Part shown: in pieces, positions 23,325-34,119 of the stretch
How positions within the stretch are numbered: the first letter of the stretch is position 1
How the letters are laid out: each line of letters begins with the position of its first letter
Source of the DNA: Isoetes taiwanensis
Lineage: Eukaryota > Streptophyta > Lycopodiopsida > Isoetales > Isoetaceae
Length of the DNA stretch: 64,000 nt
Reading direction: 5' to 3'
NCBI GenBank assembly: GCA_021234155.1
Contig: JAJEKV010000078.1
Coordinates: forward strand, 618,001 to 682,000
Position numbers and translations under genes: made by a program
The notes under the pieces: model-generated
What the model was told of the DNA's origin: nothing
Database searches by the model: none
Seen by the model: only the letters and a program-made list of their open reading frames with translations

Positions 23325-24340
23325 ACTGAGAACACAACGAAAAACCTTTTGGTGGTACACCAAACCATTAATCTTGAGACAAGATTATAATTATGAAATA
23401 AGATTCAATAAGTAGTTCCTTCAGCATGCAGGTGAATATGCATCCAGACAAAGACCTGGTCACTTTCATTAAATACAAAATCCAATGGAAAATGTTTTTT
23501 CATATTTAAGCATATGTTCAACAAACCAGCAAAAGCCCGGTATAATCATATGTATATTCCTTCACTATATTACTGAAATTGAAAACTCGTGCCTCTTGGA
23601 TAGAGGTATGTACATGTGTTTAGCAAACTAGTAATTGCACGGTCTACTACTATTCAACTTGCAGAATCTATTAATCAAATTAACTACATGTCTCTTTTGG
23701 ACAATAGATACATAGATAAAATGTCAAAACATAGCCGAAATATAATTTGCATAATCCATAACCAAATATGGAAGTCTGGATGCCTTCATACAGAAGTCGA
23801 AACGCCAGATACCAGTTTCAAAACTTTTGGACTTGAAAACACAACAGAGAGCAGAGGACCATGTTACCTGCAGTAGAACCAGAGGATGGTTAGCCAAGTT
23901 CATGGGCAAAAGCCTAAGCTACTAGCTGGCATCATGGGGTCCCCTAAGGTTATCCCCCTTCAAACTGCTTGTAATCAAAACAAATTCCAAAATAAGAAAT
24001 TAATGACCCTATACACTAGAAAGTTAACATAACATATCTTCATTACAAATGTCACATGAGAATGATGTTCCTATCTAGTAGAATTTTTCTGGCAGCATAG
24101 AGTTATACATGCTATACAGGAAGCACGTCTCCAATACCAATGTGAATTACACATGACTATGCCAACCTGTACCTGCACATCACCAACACGAGAACAAATG
24201 TGACAAAACAAACCTCCCAAAGTGGAGGGGCTAATCACGCGTGCCACACGACAACAAAAACAAAAACCTCTTCAAATAGAGGGGCTGGTCACGCGTGCCA
24301 GGCGACAAATACATTAAACAATTAAAGGGGGGAGGGTGGG

Positions 24341-24822
24341 TTTCAAAGAATAGAGAATAAGGTAGTGCTGAGAGAGAAGAGGAAGCGCCGATGAGACGTT
24401 GATGAAGAACCCCACCTAATATAGCGATCTCCCAACCAGAGAAGGCATGCAATGCATGCATGCTCGCTCCCTCTAGAATCTCGATCCGAGGGCTCGGATC
24501 GATGGCATTCTAGAATGGAGCTCGCATGAAAACGACAAAAACCTCCCGAATAGAAGAGAACTTCCTTATCAAAACAGGATCGAGGACGAAGGTCAAAGGA
24601 TTATGGCTAAAGAAGAGGCAAGGCCGAGAAAGGACATGCCAGAGCATGAAAGAAACACCACATTGGTCAATCCAAGCAAGGAGAAGCCCCTCCCTTGCAT
24701 GATTTCAAAGAATAGAGAATAAGGTACTGCTGAGAGAGAAGAGGAAGCGCCGATGCATGCAAGACATGCATGCTCGCTCCCTCTAGAATCTCGATCCGAG
24801 GGCTCGGATCGATGGCATTTTC
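24341..24822. repeat. Duplicated block with perfect palindromes
   Basis: The segment TTCAAAGAATAGAGAATAAG...GGAAGCGCCGATG plus GCTCGCTCCCTCTAGAATC and a palindrome is present at 24341-24522 and, in shortened form, at 24704-24822. Each ends with a 22-base palindrome (stem TCGATCCGAG, loop GG) at 24481-24502 and 24791-24812. Just upstream, ACGCGTGCCA-type motifs at 24237 and 24290 also repeat. Confidence 0.85.
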
Positions 24823-25607
24823 AGTGTGCTCCTTAATTATGATGCATAACTTAATGACAAAACATATTTATTCTAAAACCTAAAGTCCGTAACTGCCATA
24901 TGCATTGTTTACAGTCCTACTCTTAGAATCTAGTGCTTTTACTAAGCTTAGCCAATACCTTGCTAACGCAAGATAGCTAATGCATCAACAGACAATACAA
25001 AAGCCAAATGGATAAATATGCATCTATTTTCCGAACCTGATTAGTTCATTGAAGACAAAATGACATGCCAACGACATCAGCTATATTTTCATCATCAATA
25101 TATGGATCTTCCATGCATTTTACTGCTTTTCTGAGCAGTGGCCACTTGATTTTTCTTGCCAATGTTCATCAACTCAGGTCAACTCAGGCATCCCATGATG
25201 AAGCTTAAACAGTGTAGAATGTAAAAGCCAAGCCCTAAACATGCATATCGGATTTCAAACAACCATCTAAATCCTATTCGAAGTATAGCTACATATGAAA
25301 TACACCAATGCATTAGATCTTGATAAAGCAAACTACCCAAACCTGATCACCTTGTATAAGGTTTACAGATTTGCCAATGCCATCCAATTCAGTAGTACCA
25401 CCAATGTGCAAAGGAGAGAAACCTCCTTGTATCATATTACTCTAATGAGCCCAAATATCCGCCATAGCATTGTCCATAGTACTAAACCCCATGCATATTG
25501 CCTTCTTTTCTCACTAAATCAATGCAATGCCACCGTCTTTAGTTTTCCCATTACAAGAGGTTTGTGATCAGAGCCAGACACAGTAGCATGTCATAGGTAG
25601 ACCTTAT

Positions 25608-26336
25608 ATTTATACCTAAAGCTTTGAGCTCTACGAAATATGCCAAAGCCCTTATTACCGACACACCTACAAGTGTCCAGAAAGCCCTTGGCATATGCTC
25701 CGCTCATGGTGAGACGTTTATCTTGTACCATCAGATCCTAACGACGCTCTATTTTTCCAGCATCTAAGCATCTGGATATCTCTAGCTATAAACACAAATG
25801 CAGCTTTGCTTTTTGCTCTAAAATTTCCATTTCGAAATATAATGATAATAGATATGCCAATTTTAGCATATCAAAAATTCATACCCACTATCAAAATGTG
25901 AGAAAATGTGTCACAGATTTACCATTTGCCATAAAATACCACTAGTTACTAGTTCGTATGCTTATGCTCTCTATGTGCAAACTTACATGGTTAGAATCTC
26001 CTTTAGCTACCATATAGCATGTGGTACACCATCATTATACTAAGATTGCAACACCCATTTGACAACACAAATGTGAAAGTAAACTTGCTCATCAAAGCTC
26101 TTCCCAAAACATTATTCACGGTCTATTGCCAGCCTTTGCATGCCATCATGTTACCAGATCATGAACTTAGGCTGTGTAGGTCCACCGCCTTGCCTTACAA
26201 ATATCTAGACATGAGCCTACACAAGGTAATCATTTGTTTTAAACCACCATTGGTCACTCATCCATGCATTGATGCTGTGTACACTTAATACCACATATTT
26301 CCGTGACTGCCATTGTTATATTACCATGTCATATTA
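25608..26336. repeat. Duplicated locus copy B with empty copia site
   Basis: Copy B aligns to 14677-14990 joined to 22043-22442. At the point where copy A carries the copia element, copy B has a single AAAAT (25933-25937) and continuous flanks. This confirms the 5 bp target duplication and shows that the duplication predates or did not include the insertion. Confidence 0.93.
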
Positions 26337-26894
26337 TTGGGCTAAAGTTGTAAAATATGCACCATCCCATCCCTTAGCTCCAACTAGTAGAGGTCCTCTG
26401 TTATACAACCATTTGTTGGAGCAAGACTAGCACACTTGATAGCAGCATCCATTGCGTCCTAGTCCATACTGAAAAGACATGCCACCTGGTAAGTGACTTT
26501 TAATAAAATTTTACATTGAAGTTATCCAGCAAAAAGCTCACATGTTCTAAAATCACACCTCTTCATTGATTTTCTGACTTAAACAGAATACTTTTACTCT
26601 ATCCATTATACACACATTTATTTACCATGATAAGACGAAAATCATACCAACAAGTATGCTTTCTTCCCCAATTTCAGTTAGTGAAAGAAAAGCTCCGGGG
26701 TATACATGGGCCGTTTATATTTTTATCTTAGCCCTTTCCTTAGTCAGAAATACAAATATTTTGAAGTACCATAAGAAGTCCTTTCCATCTCCTTTTAATC
26801 AGAACTCCATAATTGTTAAGTTTCTTACCTTAACTTAAAAATGACATGACATTATATTTTCTTAGCTCGCTCCATATTTTGCCCAATAAAATAC

Positions 26895-27055
26895 CTCCGG
26901 TATGTTGTCCATTTTCCTCTTGTAATGGTCACCATTCCATCTGATCCAATACTGACAACGTGATCCCTTGAGATGCTTGTTGTATCTATAACTGATGGAT
27001 TACTTGCCAAAGGTCTTATACCACTCCATGCAAACAAAACATCATCTCGGCGAAC
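26895..27055 (-). pseudogene. SDP6-type glycerol-3-phosphate dehydrogenase exon
   Basis: The minus-strand frame reads VRRDDVLFAWSGIRPLA, SISRDHVV and VTITRGKWTTYR, a conserved stretch near the C-terminal side of the FAD-dependent mitochondrial glycerol-3-phosphate dehydrogenase of plants (SDP6). The exon is bounded by an AG acceptor (27056-27057) and a GT donor (26893-26894), with correct phase for the usual GGKWTTYR boundary. Family proteins have GGKW; here it is RGKW. No other SDP6 exon was recognised nearby, so this is most likely a captured or relict exon. Confidence 0.75.
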
Positions 27056-27429
27056 CTAAAAATACAATTAAAATAGGAGCAGGTAAATATAATTGAACAC
27101 ACCAAATGAGACAACATCCTTCACTATTATTTCATGCTTGTAAACTACTAAAAGCGATATGGACGAAAAAAACGAGAGCATATATAGGCTACGTTGGATC
27201 GACGAATCCTGCCTGGACTAATAGATTTAGCAAAAGCTGGCTAACAAAATACCTCAAGAACTTCAGATAAAATATCTGTGATGCACCAAAATCTGGCTGA
27301 CCCTGCCTTACTTGCTCCCGTATTTACCATCTTCTATCTTCTATTACCTTACCATCATGAGTCTAAGAAGTACCCTGAGAAGACAAGAAAACCAAGACTT
27401 ATAGAGTGCCATAGAAAACTTTGGATCAC

Positions 27430-27616
27430 CACAGATCTTGAGAAGAGAAGAGTGTAACGGGCCAGGGCAAGAGTCCTCATTTCTGTCTGGTTAAATTCTT
27501 GGCCCGCTAATTTGGTGTACACTGCATCCACAGTATCTGCAATCTTTTTACTCAATCCTTCTTTAGAATAGATGAGATCCCAAGCAGCTTTAGCTGCTCT
27601 TTCAAGAACTGGTCCT
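27430..27616 (-). other. Exon-like ORF segment, unknown protein
   Basis: The frame RGPVLERAAKAAWDLIY, GLSKKIADTVDAV, MRTLALARYTLL follows a good acceptor (TTTTACAG) at 27617. The amphipathic, alanine-rich composition looks like real protein, but I do not recognise the family. It lies upstream of the SDP6 exon on the same strand; I cannot link it to SDP6. Confidence 0.35.
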
Positions 27617-27946
27617 CTGTAAAATAGCAGAGCCAACTATCAAATTTTAACTTAGCTTCAAGTTACCCTGCTATCTATCTATATAGATAGAAACTTTCAT
27701 ACTCAAGCTCCCATCTCAGTGCCTTAAGGTCTCAATTTAGTACGGGTCTCAGCACCAGGGCAGCTAAGAGTCGGACTTTGTTCTACTAAAGACTGCGTCT
27801 ATCTTTTCAGTTCTTCATGGAGTACAACCATAGAATTCAAACATCATATCCAATTTCCAATCACCTTCTTCAACTATAGATAAACATAAGTTTCTCATTT
27901 GTAAATAACTGTTATAACGAACTTTATATTTGACGTTAAATATATA

Positions 27947-28079
27947 CTAGTAACAGTGCCCTGCATTGCTGGGCATATGTTGGAAGTTTGTAAATGATTG
28001 CAATGAGGAAAGTGTGCAGCAGTAACCCTTTATTATAACAAAATACCCAAAGATAGTAACAGTGCCCAGTGTTCCTGGG
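27947..28079 (-). mobile_element. Two Helitron-type 3' ends in tandem
   Basis: On the minus strand CTAG (27947-27950) is preceded by a hairpin (27958-27974, GCCC-AGCAATGCA-GGGC type). About 105 bases further on, a degenerate second copy (hairpin 28063-28079 with CTAT) is followed by the same ACTGTTAC spacer. They look like a duplicated or nested terminus of the family seen at 1453 and 13477. A lysine/arginine-rich 144-codon ORF at 28118-28552 (-) is adjacent but unrecognised. Confidence 0.5.
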
Positions 28080-28798
28080 GATTAGTTGGAAACCTTTAAA
28101 GTTATCGGAACAATGAGTTAGATAGTGTTGCATTGGTATCTATAGATAACACGATGCCTGTACATAGCAGTTCTGAGTGGGAGCATATTGTTAACCGGAG
28201 CAGGTTTTGAGGTAAGCTTATAGTCAAAGTCTACAACACTTTGCGATGTAGCTAGGAGCATCTTGTCGCTTATATGTATAAGGTCTGCTATCTTGTCAAG
28301 TTCTTGTTGGTTGATAATCTCAACCATTGCCATGCGTCTCCCTAACTTCTTATTACCTAGTGATCTCAGGCTCTTGCTGCTGGTCCTGTGTTTGTTGGTC
28401 CTCTCTCTTCTGGTTTTGTGCTTGTTCGTCTTGAATTTCAATTTGTCCATCTCCTTGAAGTTCGATGTAGATACATGCTTGCTCATTATGTCCCTCTCTA
28501 ATCTGTGTTTATTGGATTGTTGGGCTATAGTTGGGAACATGTAACTGAACATAAACTATTAATAGTGGTGGTGCTTTGAGAAGAATGTTACATGATACTT
28601 TATAGGAAGCTTAGTGATGCACGAGGAAACTTTTAACTTAATGCACTTTTAGTAGTTGTGTTCGTCATTTTTAGTACTATAAAAAGCATACAACTTTCAC
28701 GGTTATCCCTCATTAGCTAAGGTTATTATTAGACGATTAGGATCTTGTACGAAGAGGTGGCAGTCATATCATGGCGCGGGATAATCTTACCCTTGTTT

Positions 28799-29176
28799 CG
28801 GGGATCCCGGAGGGGTGATACCGGAGGACGCGATCCTCAAGAGGTGTGATCCCAGAGGACGGGATCCCCAGTTACCGCGTTACTGCCCAAAAATCTTGGC
28901 CCTTATAGGGATTTTTGGGGCAAACTTGCTATGGAATTTTCTCCCTCGATCCAACACCGAATCACATCGGATCGGTTCGTAGTTGGTCGGAATCAGGAGG
29001 GCAAGTGGAGCAGGACGAGCGCCGCTGCACTTGTCTCGCTCTGATCCGACCAAAAAAAACCGAAACTGTGTAGTAAGGTGTTAATTGCGCAGTTAACTGT
29101 GGGATCCCAGAGGACTGGATCTCGCGTGGGGATCCTAGAGGAGGGGATCCCATTTGGGGATCCTGGAGGGCAGGAT
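28799..29176. repeat. GGATCC-rich degenerate minisatellite
   Basis: Two clusters (28799-28871 and 29098-29176) consist of variants of GGGATCCCAGAGGACGGGATC and are separated by unrelated sequence. The unit is partly palindromic around GGATCC. Confidence 0.65.
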
Positions 29177-29237
29177 CAATCCAAACCAAGGTAAGTCTAT
29201 CCTCAGGCATCATATCACATGAACATACTCTATTGTT

Positions 29238-29527
29238 TGCCATTATAATAATCTAGCTATAGATGCTTTCCAATACAAAACTAGTAAACGTGTGCTCGGC
29301 GTTGCCGGGCTAATGTCGTGGCATGTGTTTTTACTCCTCCTTTGAAGTCCATGTGCAACTTCGAAGCACATGATATTGGCAAGAATAGACATTATTTGCT
29401 TTTGTAACTATTTTTATTATTAAAATTTTCTAATGACAATATCATCGATATATTGACTTTGCGTTTATGGATTTCAGTAGGAAAAACAATACTTTATAAG
29501 AAATGTTTTTTTTTTTTTTTTTTTTTT
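29238..29527. repeat. 0.28 kb repeat with T tail, copy 1
   Basis: 268 bases (TGCCATTATAATAATCTAG to AAGAAATG) followed by 22 T. By eye it is identical to 33119-33417 apart from the T-run length. It contains a minus-strand Helitron-type end at 29281-29310. The identity implies a very recent duplication or active mobility; the T tail would fit a T-ended plant SINE, but no A/B boxes were seen. Confidence 0.9.
29281..29310 (-). mobile_element. Helitron-type 3' terminus inside repeat copy 1
   Basis: CTAG at 29281-29284, spacer, and hairpin 29294-29310 (GCTCGGC-GTT-GCCGGGC on the plus strand). The base following CTAG on the minus strand is T, as expected. Confidence 0.5.
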
Positions 29528-32273
29528 ATAAAGCTTGCACGATTAATTTAGTTGCGCATCTTAAGATATTGTTGCCATACCTTATTGAAGGCGGTTGTGG
29601 CGTTTCCTGCATCAACCATACATTTGAAAATAATTATGGCCATGGCCTAGGTATATACTGGTCCAATAGGTTATGGCCATATCAATTGGTATCAAACTAA
29701 TGTATACTTCAGGATTTTTAAGGGGTGCATTTAGTGGAAAATATATACAGCTATTGGGCATTGTATGACATATACTAGGGCTTCGCCATATTCATATGCA
29801 GGATTCGAGGCTGTCTTGAATCCAGCCGGCCTTGCACAGACCTTCTTGGCTCGACCCAGACCTTGTTTGCAGACAATATTAATGTAGCAGATCTGGTCTT
29901 TATGAATGGCGGTTGCATGGATTAATTTTCCCGGACACTCTATTGATTCGTGGGAACTCATTTGGAAGAATGATATGCTCTTTTCTGACTCAGCCAAACA
30001 ACAGATGAATAAGAGAATTCTTGGCTGAGCGATAGCATTCTGTAGGCAAAGCATTGGTTTTGTGAATATCAAGATAGACATGGATGGATGTAACAAGCTT
30101 AGCAAGTATAAGTATGGTGGCCTGCCACAGAACTTGCGATTTCATGGAGCCCATAGGCTAGGCTTTGGGGATAAATTCCTAGTTTGTCGCTGTAACTCAG
30201 TACATGGAAGTGCATGAATCGTGTACGGAGGTTAATCAGGTATGATGTGCTCTTTTACAGAATTTTTTAAGTATGTGCATGCTGGAGATCTGCTAGCAGC
30301 ACTACAGACTTCAGTGCTAATTATCTGGATGGTTATGGCAAAACGAATTTTAAGGCCATGGCCAATCTGTTTGGAAATGGATTTGTATATGAGGTCGTTT
30401 CTTATAACTTGTTTCCTTTCACCTTTTTTTTCTATTAAAGGCTTTTATTAGCATATGACATATCCTGCCTGTAACTGAAAGGCTATTCCTTAGCCCCTTT
30501 TTTTTAATCTAGTTATGGTTATATTCTCTCATGTATCAGGTTTTATGTCAAAATATTCTAAGTTCTTCTGATTCTTTGGGCAAAAGGATTACATTAGGTG
30601 ATCGGTTGACAACCGAGAAGCCTAAGGTACCTTTTGGCCCTTGCATCTTTACCCTTATCAGGCTAATGATGTATTGGTTGGCTGCAGGTACGGGCTTCTC
30701 CTCTTAATGTTTTCCTTTTGTGCACAGTATTAGGAGTTCTTGGGAGATGGCATGCATTTTGAGACAAAAGCTTTGAACACATGAAGCTGGCTAATTGATT
30801 CAATATAAATGGTAGACAATGATCCTTTGTAAGGGCAGTTGACAGCTCAGTTACTGTCTGGTGATGATTTTCCTTATTCTCTTAACCAAGGTACTCGGTC
30901 TGATTTTTATTAGTACTTTGTGAAACATGACGCCTTTGAGCAAATATGATCTCAGCAAGGTCGAATATGATTTTGGTATGCTGACTTTCCATATTTTTCT
31001 CAGACTTAAGGAAGGTTTTAAACACTGTCCATTTTTGTTTCTTCTTATTAAAGGCAGGCATCTTAAATATGTGTTGGCTATATGCTGTATTTTGCTGCAA
31101 CAGTCCTTAAGATTACATTGAAAATGACTGTATCTTTCTATAATCTTAAATTCAGATATAGCATGTCATAAATTTATGATTGAAAATATCTATTCTCAGT
31201 GGGTCCTCTTTTTCTGTGGATTATTAGTAGGGTATTTCCCGTGCTGTTCTTAAAATATTACAGTGGCCTAAATGAGATATGGCCTATGGAGTATGTGTCA
31301 TGTTAAGGAAAGAGTTATTCTTAGGAAGAGTTGTGTGTTGTGGTTTTCATAGTATGATTGCTGCACATGGGCTGTGTTGTACAAAGCTCTCCAAATTCTT
31401 GAAAGGACTGCTATCTACTGGTTCAAAGATGGTTGCTCTTAATAAAATATTAATGACAGGTTGCTATGATATATGGTTTGTAAACTCCACGTTTTGTAAT
31501 TGCATGTAGTTGGAAAGGGTATACACAGGAAATGATCATGGCTTAAATGTCTGGTTATTTATGGATTAAACGACCACTCGTTAATGTCCATGTTTCGGAC
31601 TGTTACTGGAAAGAGTGGTAAGTTAATTATTCTGAATGATAATGGAATTTTTTATTGTTATCATAGGTTGTCAAAGGGGTTCATTGTACATGACACATTA
31701 AGGCCCTGATAGAGTTCCTATGCACTACTTGTTATACCTGACAATCTTAGGTTGTTATTATTCAAGATCATTATTTGTTGTGATCTAAGTCTCGTTGCAT
31801 GTCCCCTAAAGACCAAGTTACATTGGATTTAATATTCCTTTGGAATATAAGGCTTGGTTGGGATTGGAGTTTAGTATATTTGTTGTTTACTGTGTTCCCT
31901 GGACATATGGTACCATCCTGGATTGTAAAGTCCTCGTATGGCCAGATAAGACAGCGGAGGGATTGACCGAAGCTGATGTTTGAGCTAGGTTTAACTCGTT
32001 CAAGCCGGTGTTCTTTTTTTTTTTTGTGTTAATCTAGGCGTGATGGGCATTTGATTACCATACAAACTTGGTTGCACACATCTGTAAGCTAAGTTTTATT
32101 TTATTGTAGTGGCTTAAATAATACTACATGTGAAACTGGACCTTAGATTTTAATAAGCCTGGGTAAAGTGGCTTTTCTTGGAACTTATTCTTTAAGTTTC
32201 GCATGGATGCGCGAAATAGTTGTGATGGCCCAAAAACCATGGATATAGTTTAATTTTGACCTGAACCGTCAGC
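29528..32273. other. No gene recognised between identical repeats
   Basis: T-rich sequence with several short ORFs. The base composition (TTTATT-rich, ATGGCC boundaries) would suit introns of a plus-strand gene, but no conserved exon was identified. Confidence 0.35.
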
Positions 32274-32846
32274 ATGGCGGCCGATGTGCATATTAACAGA
32301 AAAATTGGACAGATCTTACTAAGTTGGTTGTTTGGCATCAACGGATGGATCCGGTTTATTCTACATCTTAGGGTTCTGGATTGGATTTATTTATGGTACC
32401 TTCGCTTTATAAGAATTAGCACTGTATTGAGATTTCGGGTTCTTACTGGCAATGCTATTCTAGCCGATTGTTGGCTTATGGGAAGAAAGAAGGGTGGACT
32501 AAATAGATCCACCGTAGCTAAGATGGAACTGGAAAAAAACAAAGCAGAAAAGAGGAGGAAGATCTTCGATTTCCATAAACCAGCTAAGGGGCTTAGCATC
32601 ATCACTGGTGATGAGTTGAATAAGCAAGATGTTTCAGGCAGCAATACACGTATCATGCATGGGATTGGTGATGGGGTCACTGGAGTCCAAATTCTTGTTG
32701 CACAGGAAACTGTGGTTGAAGATAGTTGCACTGGCATAGTACTTGAAAATCCGGAGCCTTCTAACGCTGATCCTAACCTGGAGGTCTTCAAACAGGTTAA
32801 ATTGATGGACTGGTTTATATTTAGACTACATTTCATGATCTGCTAA
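32274..32846 (+). CDS. Hypothetical protein, 190 aa ORF
   Basis: An uninterrupted frame from ATG 32274. The N-terminal third is hydrophobic and looks like non-coding sequence. From about residue 68 the composition changes to a plausible hydrophilic protein: MGRKKGGLNRSTVAKMEL, KNKAEKRRKIFDFHK, LSIITGDELNKQD. If the internal Met (about 32477) is the start, it would encode about 120 residues, with a possible donor at AACAG|GTTAAAT near 32794. I do not recognise the family. It may be the first exon of a spliced gene or a captured fragment. Confidence 0.3.
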   Translation: MAADVHINRKIGQILLSWLFGINGWIRFILHLRVLDWIYLWYLRFIRISTVLRFRVLTGNAILADCWLMGRKKGGLNRSTVAKMELEKNKAEKRRKIFDFHKPAKGLSIITGDELNKQDVSGSNTRIMHGIGDGVTGVQILVAQETVVEDSCTGIVLENPEPSNADPNLEVFKQVKLMDWFIFRLHFMIC

Positions 32847-33118
32847 TGTCCTTTCTTTATAGCATTCTAAGAAATGTCCAGAGATGAACTGTTATATCTT
32901 ATAGGAGTAGTTATGCACAATAAGGCCAAATACCAGGCGGACAGATGTTGTTAACAGCTAATTTCTTATTCTAACAGTTTGTTATCTTAACCCAAGCTGG
33001 TCTCGGTGCTCTGATCCTGTTGCCTACTATGGGCTATGTAGTTGCTAAGCTGATCATGGGATATTACAAAGTTCATGCTGTTTTATGGGCAGTGTTTTTG
33101 AGTTAAAAGAATATTTTC

Positions 33119-33385
33119 TGCCATTATAATAATCTAGCTATAGATGCTTTCCAATACAAAACTAGTAAACGTGTGCTCGGCGTTGCCGGGCTAATGTCGT
33201 GGCATGTGTTTTTACTCCTCCTTTGAAGTCCATGTGCAACTTCGAAGCACATGATATTGGCAAGAATAGACATTATTTGCTTTTGTAACTATTTTTATTA
33301 TTAAAATTTTCTAATGACAATATCATCGATATATTGACTTTGCGTTTATGGATTTCAGTAGGAAAAACAATACTTTATAAGAAAT

Positions 33386-33417
<32 letters not shown>
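33119..33417. repeat. 0.28 kb repeat with T tail, copy 2
   Basis: Direct-repeat partner of 29238-29527, offset by 3881 bases, ending in 31 T. Internal Helitron-type end at 33162-33191 (-). Flanks of the two copies are unrelated, and I saw no target duplication around either copy. Confidence 0.9.
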
Positions 33418-33419
<2 letters not shown>

Positions 33420-34119
33420 GAGGGTAGGGGGGAGGAATATTTGGAAAGACGGATCCAAAACTTATGCTCAAAATCTCATCATTAGAAGTAGTTAAGTACA
33501 TCAATAAATAATTGGTACCTAAATGCATAACGCAAAAATTTTGTCCTGGTTCATTGGCGTACTTTAGTTCGTGATAGAATTTTAAATATGCATCTCTACA
33601 TGGCGCACATCAACAAATACCAAATGTTGTACTTTGTGGGATGCTCCCGTGATATGTCACTTCTCCTACAAATAACATCTTAGCCAGGGTAAAAAGTGAA
33701 ATGTGAAATACTCGTGCGAGTCATTGATTCGAACTGCCCATGATGCATCATGACTATCAAGCATGTAAGACAACTTATCCCGAAGGTAGGCTCATATAAT
33801 GGAATTAGATACCGCCTCAGGATGAAACGATTTGTAGACCCTAAAAGACGTTCCATTACATATCCGACACATGTAAGTTCTTTTGCTACTAAAACACCAA
33901 TTTGTTAGTGCACAGTGTCGTTTCTCATGCGATAAAAGAGATAAACAATCGAAGGTTGTAAATTGTAACGTTTCAATTAAAACGTTGTCATTTGCTTAAA
34001 ACTTATTGATGCTATCTATATTGCCATCAACTCAACAACAAACTTGTACATATTAAAAGCAAAACCCTAAAAATATCATTGTCTGATATGAACGTTAACC
34101 TAAAGGAAGGAGACGAGTG

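Noticed and set aside
24341-24822. CRISPR-like repeat and spacer arrangement.
   Set aside because: Only two copies of unequal length in a plant nuclear context; it is a duplicated palindrome block.
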